DNA from: Herbidospora solisilvae
GTDB lineage: Bacteria > Actinomycetota > Actinomycetes > Streptosporangiales > Streptosporangiaceae
Direction of reading: 5' to 3'
Assembly: GCF_009901565.1 (NCBI RefSeq)
Contig: NZ_WXEW01000002.1
Span: forward strand, 186,001 to 250,000
DNA length: 64,000 bases
Part shown: in pieces, positions 1 to 6,829 of the stretch
Position numbering within the stretch: the stretch's first letter is position 1
Layout: each line of letters opens with the position of its first letter
Program-made: the position numbers and the translations under genes
Notes under the pieces: model-generated
Seen by the model: only the letters and a program-made list of their open reading frames with translations
Database searches by the model: none
What the model was told of the DNA's origin: nothing

Positions 1-608
1 AAGATGATCGTGCCCCAGCCGGCGTCCTTCCAGACCGACTGCGCGGTGACCAGCACGATGAACGCGTCGGGGTCGGTCATGACGTGCCACGGCTCGTGCC
101 CGGCCTGGCGGAGGGTCTGGGCGAGCAGGCCCGCGCCGCCGAGGATCTGCTGGAACAGCGCCACGACCAGCACCCACGAGAAGAAGTGCGGCATGTAGAC
201 GACGCCCTGGATGAACAGCCGCAGCCGCCGCGACATGACGCTGTCGAGCAGGACGGCCAGTGCGATCGGGATCGGGAAGTAGAACACGAGCTGGAAGGCC
301 GTGATGGTCACCGTGTTGCGCAGCGCGGTCCAGAACTCCGGGTCCGACAGCAGCCACTGGAAGTTGTAGAGGCCGACCCACGGGCTGCCGGTGATGCCGT
401 CGTAGGGGGAGTAGTCCTGGAAGGCGATGACGTTGCCGAGCGTCGGGACGTAGTGGAACACCACGAGCAGCCCGACGGCCGGGATCGTCATGGCCAGCAG
501 TTGCCAGTCGCGCCGGAGCCGCGCCCGTAACGGCGGCCTCCCGGGTTTCGGCGGCCTCGTGCCGGCGGATGAGGTCAGGGCATCCGCCGGCGGAGACTTC
601 CTAAGCAC
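1..608 (-). CDS. Carbohydrate ABC transporter permease, LplB type (3' end beyond window)
   Basis: Inner-membrane permease of a binding-protein-dependent carbohydrate importer. About 202 residues are visible; the C-terminus lies beyond base 1. The N-terminus carries RRDWQLL followed by a first membrane segment with FHYVPTLGN, then SPWVGLYNFQWLLSDPEF and RNTVTIT, the order seen in LplB/YtcP-type permeases, and further hydrophobic segments containing PHFFSWVLV. I place the start at the GTG at 606-608, which overlaps the stop of the upstream lipoprotein gene (601-603) by 8 bases and suggests translational coupling. It should pair with a second permease to the left. Substrate not determined; the ROK regulator and plant-sugar genes nearby favour an oligosaccharide (inference). 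Confidence 0.85.
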   Translation of the reverse strand, partial: MLRKSPPADALTSSAGTRPPKPGRPPLRARLRRDWQLLAMTIPAVGLLVVFHYVPTLGNVIAFQDYSPYDGITGSPWVGLYNFQWLLSDPEFWTALRNTVTITAFQLVFYFPIPIALAVLLDSVMSRRLRLFIQGVVYMPHFFSWVLVVALFQQILGGAGLLAQTLRQAGHEPWHVMTDPDAFIVLVTAQSVWKDAGWGTII

Positions 609-2247
609 GGCCATTCTCGGTGAGGACCTTCATGTAGAACTCGCGGCCCGCGCCGCCACCGCCCGCCTTCCACTCGGTGATCGCCTGCTGGAGGGTGTCC
701 AGCCCGCGGCGGCCCCGGATGATGTCGACGACCTTGTCCTCGAACGGCTTGGCGGCCGCGGTGAAGTCGCCGGGCTCCTCGACGCGGATGCCGTCGAACG
801 GGTCCTGGTGCCGCACGGTCGCCGCCTCGTTCCACCAGGTGGTGGCGGTCCGCACGTAGTCGGGATGGGCCTGCGACTCGAAGATGGGGTCGACCCGGCC
901 GCCGAGCCACACGTAGCTGCCCACGATCTCCTTGGGGCCGAGCTCGGTGACCTGCGGAGCGCCCTTGTCGTCGCGGGTGAAGTGCACGCCCTCGACGCCG
1001 TTGTTGAACAGCAGCTGCTCCTGGCTGCCGAACGGCGCGGAGAGGTAGTCGAAGACGGCGAGCAGCTCCTCGATCTTCTCCTTCGGGGTGCCCTTCTTGA
1101 TGAACGTGTACGACGGGTCCTGGTTCATCCGGTATTCAGGCTTGCCCCCGTCGGCCCCGAAGACGGGCAGGGGCTCCATCCAGAAGTCGGGCTTCTCCTT
1201 GCCGATCTGGATGAGCGTCTCGGCCCAGAACGAGAAGCCGTCGCTCTTCACCAGGATCTGGCCCGACTTGAAGAGCTCCTTGTCGTCGGCCGCCGACTTC
1301 GCCGACAGCACGTTGGGGTGCACGAGCCCGGCGTCCACGGCCTTGCGCATCCACTCGACGGCGGCGGCGTACTCGGGGGTCTCGTAGCGATGGACGAGGG
1401 AGCCGCCCTCCTTGCGCCACTTGCGGGGCGCGCGGTAGATCTCCTCGACCATCGGGAAGATGTCGCTGAACGCCCAGCGGTCCTTGGACGCGTCGGTGAC
1501 GGCCTTGCCCATCGCGAGCAGGTCGTCGGCGTTCTTGGGGGCGCCCTGGCCCAGCTTCTCCCACAGGTCCTTGCGGTGGAAGAGCACCCAGCCGAACTGC
1601 GGGGCCGGCCAGGCGGGCACCGCTTTGAGCTTGCCGCCGAAGACGGAGTACTGCCAGGCCGTGGTCGGGATGGCCGACAGGTTCGGATACCTCGCGGAGA
1701 CGTCGCCCGCCAGGTAGGGGGTCAGATCCTCGAACAGGCCGTCGACCGCGCGTGCGTAGTCGGGCACCGCGGCGAGGGCCCAGCCCGGCAGGGTGGTCAC
1801 GTCGGCGACGTCGCCGCCGGCCAGCAGGGTGGGCAGCTTGTCGTTGATGGTCAGGCCGTCGAGGTAGTTGAACTCGATGGTCGCCCCGAGGTCCTTGTTG
1901 ACGGCGTCGTAGTAGGAGTTCTGGCCGAGCGGCGACGGCAGCGGGCTCCAGGTCGGCACCATCGCCTTGTAGCTGCCGCCCTTGCCGGGCACGGCGGTGA
2001 CCAGGTCGACCAGCTTCTCGCTCGGCGGATAGGTCAGGTATCCGTCGCGTCCGAAGCCGGGGATCGTGCCCGGGATGTCGGGGGTCAGCACCGTGCGGGG
2101 CACGTACTTGGGCACCAGTGCGGCGAGTTTGTCCATCGCGGCGGCGGTGGCCTTGGCGCCGGGTTTCGGACCCGGCGGGGCGGAGCAGGCGGCGAGCACG
2201 GTCAGCCCGGCGAGACCGAGGAATCCCCGTCTCGTGGTGGTTCTCAC
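601..2247 (-). CDS. Extracellular solute-binding lipoprotein (carbohydrate ABC importer)
   Basis: 548-residue substrate-binding lipoprotein that would deliver a sugar to the permease encoded directly downstream. The N-terminus has twin arginines (RRGFLG), a hydrophobic stretch and a lipobox LAAC with Cys21, so it may be exported by the Tat route before lipidation (inference). The mature part has the length and composition of LipO/LplA-type binding proteins that accompany LplB permeases. The GCGCCCCC stretch before the ATG is a poor ribosome site. The promoter region contains the palindrome at 2271-2299, so transcription is probably controlled by the divergent ROK regulator. Substrate unknown. 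Confidence 0.88.
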   Translation of the reverse strand: MRTTTRRGFLGLAGLTVLAACSAPPGPKPGAKATAAAMDKLAALVPKYVPRTVLTPDIPGTIPGFGRDGYLTYPPSEKLVDLVTAVPGKGGSYKAMVPTWSPLPSPLGQNSYYDAVNKDLGATIEFNYLDGLTINDKLPTLLAGGDVADVTTLPGWALAAVPDYARAVDGLFEDLTPYLAGDVSARYPNLSAIPTTAWQYSVFGGKLKAVPAWPAPQFGWVLFHRKDLWEKLGQGAPKNADDLLAMGKAVTDASKDRWAFSDIFPMVEEIYRAPRKWRKEGGSLVHRYETPEYAAAVEWMRKAVDAGLVHPNVLSAKSAADDKELFKSGQILVKSDGFSFWAETLIQIGKEKPDFWMEPLPVFGADGGKPEYRMNQDPSYTFIKKGTPKEKIEELLAVFDYLSAPFGSQEQLLFNNGVEGVHFTRDDKGAPQVTELGPKEIVGSYVWLGGRVDPIFESQAHPDYVRTATTWWNEAATVRHQDPFDGIRVEEPGDFTAAAKPFEDKVVDIIRGRRGLDTLQQAITEWKAGGGGAGREFYMKVLTENGRA

Positions 2248-2270
2248 AGAGCGCCCCCTTCCTGGTAGAG

Positions 2271-2299
2271 TTAGTTCGTCTAACGACCAAACAAACTAG
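2271..2299. promoter_or_regulatory. Imperfect palindrome, candidate ROK operator
   Basis: A 29-base dyad: left arm TTAGTTCGTCTAA, centre CGA, right arm CCAAACAAACTAG; 8 of 13 arm positions are symmetric. It lies between the divergent lipoprotein gene (start 2247) and ROK gene (start 2341). TTAGTTnGT-type dyads are known for sugar-responsive ROK/XylR repressors, so this is the likely binding site of the adjacent regulator (inference). Confidence 0.55.
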
Positions 2300-2340
2300 T
2301 CCAGAAGGCAGGGCACCACAAGTGGCGCCGCCTATGCGGC

Positions 2341-3603
2341 ATGATGAGGCCGACACGGAACGGGGCTCAATTGATCACCAATACTCAGGGAAGCGCTCCG
2401 GGCACCGGCCCCCAGCCGGCCGACTTCACCGACGTGCGGGCCACCAACCTGGCGGTCGTGTTGCGGTTCGTCCGCGAGAACGCTCCCTGCTCGCGCGCCG
2501 ACATCGCCGCCTCGACCGGCCTCAACAAGGCGACGGTGTCCAGCCTGGTGGCCGACCTGATCGACCGGCGGCTGCTGCGTGAGACGGGGCTGACCGAGAA
2601 CCGGGTGGGCCGCCCGGCCACGATGCTCGTGCTCGACGGATCCCCCTACGCCGCCGTCGGCATCGAGGTGAACGTCGACTACCTGACGGCCGTCGCGGTC
2701 GACCTCAAGGGCGAGGCGCTCCTGTCGTGGCGGCGCGCCTTCCCGGGCGGCTCGGCCTCCTCGGGGCAGGCGGTCGCCGGGATCGCCGGCGTCGCCCGCC
2801 GTGTGGTGACCCGGATGACCAAGGAGGCCCGGCAGGTGCTCGGCCTCACCGTCGCGGTCCCCGGCCTCGTCGACCTCAACGGTTCGGTGCGCCTCGCGCC
2901 GAACATGGGCTGGCGCGACGTCGACCTGGCGGGCGACCTGGCCAAGGCGCTGCGCGACCCGGGCTTCCCGGTCCTGGCCGACAACGACGCGAACCTGGGC
3001 GCGCTGGCGGAACTGCGGTTCGGGCCTCATGTGGGCGTACGCGATCTCGTCTATCTGACCGGCGAGATCGGCGTCGGCGCCGGCCTCGTGCTCGACGGGC
3101 GGCTGCGGCGCGGAGGCGCCGGGTTCAGCGGCGAGATCGGGCACATCGAGATCGTGCCCGGCGGCCCGCCCTGCCACTGCGGGCGGCGGGGCTGCCTGGA
3201 GGTGGTGGCCGGGCTGGGCGCGCTGCTCGACCGCACGGTCCCCGGCGGGGTGTCCCCGGCGGAGCTGGAGCCCGAGATCGACGAGGTGGTGCAGCGGGCC
3301 GAGGCGGGCGACCCCGTCGTGCTCGACCTGCTCGACACCCTCGCCGGGAACCTCGGCCGGGGCGTCGGGATCGTGGCGAACCTGCTGAACCCCGAGGTCG
3401 TCGTGCTGGGCGGCTACTACGTGAAGCTCGCCCCGTGGATCCTGGCGCGGGCCGAACAGGAGATGCTCGGCCGTTCCCTCGCCCCCGCGGGAGGCGGCTG
3501 CCGGCTGGTCGTGTCGGGCCTGGGTTACGGCGCGGCGGCGCTGGGCGCGGCGGCCCGCGTCCTCGACTCGGTCGACTCCGGCCGGCTGCCCGCACCCGCC
3601 TGA
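2341..3603 (+). CDS. ROK-family transcriptional regulator
   Basis: 420-residue repressor/kinase-fold protein. Residues about 35-85 form a winged helix (CSRADIAASTGLNKATVSSL). The ROK domain follows, with LADNDANLGALAE, the GHIE motif near residue 265 and the zinc-binding CHCGRRGCLE near 278-287, so the fold looks intact. Such proteins bind a sugar or sugar phosphate and release operator DNA. The gene is divergent from the sugar-importer lipoprotein with a shared 93-base spacer holding a dyad, the usual layout of a local regulator. The start is uncertain: ATG 2341 or 2344, or TTG 2371, which has GGGG just upstream. Confidence 0.9.
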   Translation: MMRPTRNGAQLITNTQGSAPGTGPQPADFTDVRATNLAVVLRFVRENAPCSRADIAASTGLNKATVSSLVADLIDRRLLRETGLTENRVGRPATMLVLDGSPYAAVGIEVNVDYLTAVAVDLKGEALLSWRRAFPGGSASSGQAVAGIAGVARRVVTRMTKEARQVLGLTVAVPGLVDLNGSVRLAPNMGWRDVDLAGDLAKALRDPGFPVLADNDANLGALAELRFGPHVGVRDLVYLTGEIGVGAGLVLDGRLRRGGAGFSGEIGHIEIVPGGPPCHCGRRGCLEVVAGLGALLDRTVPGGVSPAELEPEIDEVVQRAEAGDPVVLDLLDTLAGNLGRGVGIVANLLNPEVVVLGGYYVKLAPWILARAEQEMLGRSLAPAGGGCRLVVSGLGYGAAALGAAARVLDSVDSGRLPAPA

Positions 3604-3696
3604 CCGGGCCCCGGCGGCCGAACCGATACACGGCCGAGCGGTCGCCGACGCGGTCGTGCGGCGGGCCGGACGTCTCCGGTGTCCAGGGTGGGGCGC

Positions 3697-5226
3697 ATGC
3701 GAAAACGATCCCTCCTGGCCGGCGTGGTCCTCGCGCTGGCCGCGTCCCTCATGACCGTCACCCCGGCGCAGGCCGTCGTCGGCGGCGCCGAGTCGACCCG
3801 GGCCTACTCGTTCATGGGCTCCTTCCAGCCGTCCTATCCCGCGCCGCCGCGCCCCGACGGGCACGGGTGCGGAGTGGAGGTCCTGGCGCCGCAGTGGGTG
3901 CTGACCGCGAGCCACTGCGCCGGCAAGAACCCGACCATCGCGAAGGTGGGCGTGCCGCGCGGCTGGAAGGTCCGGGTCGGGTCACTCGACACCACCTCCG
4001 GCGGCGAGGTCGCCGAGGTCGACCACTACTACCGGTTGTCGAACTACCAGGAAGAGGGCGGCATCTGGGGCCGGGACCTCGCGCTGATGCACCTGCGGAC
4101 CCCCGTCCGGGCCACGCCGGTGCGCATCGCCTCGGCCACGCCCCCGGCCGGCACGCCCGTCCGCATCATGGGCTGGGGCATGACCTGCGACGACATCGCC
4201 GACCTCGCATGCTTCCCGACCCGGCTGCGGGAGGCCGACACCGTGGTGCAGCCGCTCTCGGCGTGCCCGTCGGCCGCCAAGGCCGGGGAGTTGTGCGTCG
4301 GCAGCCGTGACGGCGGCGTCGCCGCGAGCAACATGGACTCCGGCGGGCCCGTGCTCGTGCGCGAGGGCGGTCGGTGGGCGGTGGCCGGGGTGGTCAGCGG
4401 CCCCGGCGGTGACAAGGCGCCGACGTTGTACACCGACGCCACCAGGCACGCCGCCTGGATCAACGGCATCATCTCGGGCGCCGACGTGCCGCCCGACGAC
4501 CGCATCCCCAACGTGGAAGGGGCCGTGAACCTGGGCGACTGCGTGGGCTCCGTGGTCCGCGTCGCCGCCTCCCGCCCCGACGACCCGGCGCTGCTGCTCA
4601 CCAACGGCCACTGCGTGCAGGGCACGCGGCCCGCGCCCGGAACCGCGCTGGTGGACCGGCCCGCCGACCGCGAGGCGCCCGTCGCCGACCGCCAGGGCTA
4701 TCCCCGGGTGACCGCCCGCGCGATCCGGCTGGTGTACGCGACCATGACCGGCACCGACATCGCGCTCTACCGCCTGAACATGACCTACGCCCAGCTGGCG
4801 GCCAGGGGCGCGAAGGTCTTCCGGCTCGCCTCGGCTCCCGTGCGCGCGGGCGACCGGCTGGCCCTCGCGTACACCACCCGGCGCATGAAGTGCACCGCCG
4901 AAGCGGTGGTCGACCTGCGGGAGGGCGGCTACCGGCAGGAAAACGCGATCCGCTACGCCACCGCCGAGGACTGCGCGCCCTTCCACGGCACCTCCGGGTC
5001 GGCGCTGCTGGCCCCCGGCGGCACCACTGTCGTGGGCATCCACAACACCCACAACGAGGCGGGCGGCCGGTGCACCGACGACAACCCCTGCGAGGTCGGC
5101 CCGCACGGGAAGGTGACCTCGGTGAAAGGCCGGTCCTACGGTCAGCAGGTCTACGGGATCGCCGCCTGCCTGACCTCGGGATCGCGGCTGGACCTGACGC
5201 GCAGGGGCTGCTCTCTCAGCAGATAG
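3697..5226 (+). CDS. Secreted two-domain trypsin-like serine protease
   Basis: 509-residue exported protein with a signal peptide ending near APAQA (residue 26). Domain 1 begins VVGGAES, as in activated S1 proteases, with a full triad: His73 (TASHC), Asp127 (RDLAL) and Ser216 (MDSGGP). Domain 2 (about 270-509) is a second trypsin-like fold with His306 (TNGHC), Asp355 (TDIALY) and Ser434 (GTSGS). Both triads look complete, so this may be two enzymes in one chain. Domain 1 lacks the Gly before Asp-Ser of the common GDSGGP box (Met instead). ATG 3697 is preferred over GTG 3679 because it follows GGGTGGGG and opens the signal peptide directly. Probably extracellular peptide scavenging or processing (inference). 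Confidence 0.88.
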   Translation: MRKRSLLAGVVLALAASLMTVTPAQAVVGGAESTRAYSFMGSFQPSYPAPPRPDGHGCGVEVLAPQWVLTASHCAGKNPTIAKVGVPRGWKVRVGSLDTTSGGEVAEVDHYYRLSNYQEEGGIWGRDLALMHLRTPVRATPVRIASATPPAGTPVRIMGWGMTCDDIADLACFPTRLREADTVVQPLSACPSAAKAGELCVGSRDGGVAASNMDSGGPVLVREGGRWAVAGVVSGPGGDKAPTLYTDATRHAAWINGIISGADVPPDDRIPNVEGAVNLGDCVGSVVRVAASRPDDPALLLTNGHCVQGTRPAPGTALVDRPADREAPVADRQGYPRVTARAIRLVYATMTGTDIALYRLNMTYAQLAARGAKVFRLASAPVRAGDRLALAYTTRRMKCTAEAVVDLREGGYRQENAIRYATAEDCAPFHGTSGSALLAPGGTTVVGIHNTHNEAGGRCTDDNPCEVGPHGKVTSVKGRSYGQQVYGIAACLTSGSRLDLTRRGCSLSR

Positions 5227-5227
5227 A

Positions 5228-5248
5228 CACGCCTTGTTTTAAGGTGTG
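5228..5248 (+). terminator. Hairpin after protease gene
   Basis: Arms CACGCCTT (5228-5235) and AAGGTGTG (5241-5248) pair over 8 bases with one G-T wobble and a GTTTT loop, two bases after the protease stop codon. No T-tract follows, so it is a weak intrinsic terminator or 3'-end stabiliser. Confidence 0.45.
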
Positions 5249-5292
5249 GATTCCCCATTGACGGTGGTCCCGTCCGTACGGATATTCGGCCC

Positions 5293-5745
5293 ATGGGTCG
5301 TTTATCGCGCATCATCGTCATCGCGCTGCTGGCCGTGCTCGCCACGCCGGCCGCCCCCGCGCGGGCCGCCTACGGGTCGGACCTCCCGGTCTCCATCGAC
5401 GTGTACGGGCAGGGCGTCAAACTGTCCGGGGCCTACGGGTCGATCGCGTTCGACGACGGGAACGCCAAGTACCGCTACACGATCGCGGTCTGCTGGCAGT
5501 CCAGCTACAGCCGCCCCACCCTGTACGCCTCCGTCAACGGCGCCTGGCGCAGCCCGCTGCCCGTCACGCCCGGCACCTCGGTGTCGATCCCGCAGTGCAC
5601 CGGCCAGGCCTCCCTGCTCTCGGGAGAGGTGACGCCCGGCGGGACCGTCGCCAACGTGACCATCACGGTCGACGGGGTGAAGTTCAACCCGCCGAACAGC
5701 ACCTATCACACCAATTCCGCCTTCTACGACAACCCGTACAACTAG
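5293..5745 (+). CDS. Small secreted protein of unknown function
   Basis: 150 residues with a clear signal peptide (MGRLSRIIVIALLAVLATPA, cleavage likely after ARA near 26). The mature part is beta-rich, with alternating hydrophobic positions, and has exactly two cysteines (VCWQ and PQCTG), which could form one disulfide. No catalytic motif is apparent and I do not recognise the family; a small extracellular beta-sandwich is plausible. It lies 66 bases after the protease gene, but a hairpin separates them, so co-transcription is uncertain. Its stop overlaps the stop of the convergent gene within CTAG. Confidence 0.75.
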   Translation: MGRLSRIIVIALLAVLATPAAPARAAYGSDLPVSIDVYGQGVKLSGAYGSIAFDDGNAKYRYTIAVCWQSSYSRPTLYASVNGAWRSPLPVTPGTSVSIPQCTGQASLLSGEVTPGGTVANVTITVDGVKFNPPNSTYHTNSAFYDNPYN

Positions 5746-6317
5746 AAACCGGGCAGGACCAGACCGCCGGCCCACGCGGGGAAGGAGTAGGTGTGCAGCT
5801 TGCGCGTCCTTCCCGTGGTGACGTCGATCGCGTAGGTGTCCCAGCCGAGGACCTTGCCGTCGCCCTGGGCCGGGCGGGCGTCCCACTGCCTGCCCAGCAC
5901 GGTGACCTCGGTGGTGTTGAGCCAGGGCCCCATGCCCATGGGGAACTGTCCTTCGGACAGGCCCCGGACCGGGGTTCCGGTCCGGGGCTCGCCGGTGACG
6001 GCGTCCACGGTGACGATCTGGGTGTCGACGACGCTCGCGTCGGCGGAGCCGCCGTTCTCGGTCAGTCCGCCGGTCTCGAGGTCGGCCAGCGTGTTGAACC
6101 CGTCCGACACGCTGACGGCCAGGTATCGCCCGTCGGCCGACAGCGTGATCTCCGCGGCGTTCCTGCGCACGTCGGCGGCCGGGACGACGGGCGGCGCGAG
6201 CAGGATCACCCCCGACTCCAGGTCGCGGACCGCGAACCGCTGGTCCTTCTCGCTGTACGACGCCGAGGCGGGGATTCGGGTTGGAGGAAAGGTGATCTCG
6301 GGTACGCCCGACGCCAT
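5742..6317 (-). CDS. Beta-propeller-like fragment, possible gene remnant
   Basis: About 191 residues with beta-propeller character: [32 protein letters not shown] and [13 protein letters not shown] look like successive TolB/YncE-like blades. A complete propeller needs many more blades and usually an export signal; neither is present. At the 5' side the reading frame runs into the opposite-strand DUF1348 gene. The simplest reading is the 3' end of a longer gene whose front part was lost. The ATG at 6315-6317 is only the first plausible start, without a ribosome site. The family assignment is from pattern only. Confidence 0.5.
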   Translation of the reverse strand: MASGVPEITFPPTRIPASASYSEKDQRFAVRDLESGVILLAPPVVPAADVRRNAAEITLSADGRYLAVSVSDGFNTLADLETGGLTENGGSADASVVDTQIVTVDAVTGEPRTGTPVRGLSEGQFPMGMGPWLNTTEVTVLGRQWDARPAQGDGKVLGWDTYAIDVTTGRTRKLHTYSFPAWAGGLVLPGF

Positions 6318-6777
6318 GACGACATCCGGCCCGCCCTTCACCAGGGAAAGCGCGCTAGAACGGGTCCGCCTGGCGGAGGACGCGTGGAACACCCGCGACC
6401 CCGAGCGGGTCTCGCACGGCTACTCCCTCGACAGCCACTGGCGCAACCGCGCCGAGTTCCTCACCGGCCGCGAGGCGATCGTCGCGTTCCTGACCCGCAA
6501 GTGGCGCCGGGAGCTCGAATACCGCCTCATCAAGGAGTTGTGGGCGTTCACCGGCAATCGGATCGCGGTGCGGTTCGCCTACGAGTGCCACGACGACTCC
6601 GGCCAGTGGTACCGCTCCTACGGCAACGAGCAGTGGGAGTTCGCCGACGACGGCCTGATGGCGTTCCGGCACGCCTCCATCAACGACCTCCCGATCGCCG
6701 AGCCGGAGCGGAAGTTCCACTGGCCCATCGGCCGCCGTCCCGACGACCACCCCGGGCTGAGCGACCTGGGCCTGTAA
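6316..6777 (+). CDS. DUF1348 (NTF2-like) protein
   Basis: About 153 residues matching the DUF1348 family of the NTF2-like superfamily: [20 protein letters not shown], then [35 protein letters not shown] and [12 protein letters not shown]. These are small cone-shaped alpha+beta proteins of unclear substrate. Starts: ATG 6316 matches the usual family N-terminus; the in-frame GTG 6292 is longer but has GGAGG at 6283-6287, four bases upstream, so it may be the real start. It overlaps the opposite-strand propeller fragment at its 5' end. Confidence 0.85.
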   Translation: MTTSGPPFTRESALERVRLAEDAWNTRDPERVSHGYSLDSHWRNRAEFLTGREAIVAFLTRKWRRELEYRLIKELWAFTGNRIAVRFAYECHDDSGQWYRSYGNEQWEFADDGLMAFRHASINDLPIAEPERKFHWPIGRRPDDHPGLSDLGL

Positions 6778-6829
6778 CCGGGGGCCAGCACCCTTCGCAG
6801 GGGCCCTCCGGAGGCGCAGAGTCGGCGGT

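Noticed and set aside
490-2268. 592-codon plus-strand frame opposite the sugar-binding lipoprotein
   Set aside because: Composition is that of a shadow frame; the minus strand has signal peptide, lipobox and family features.
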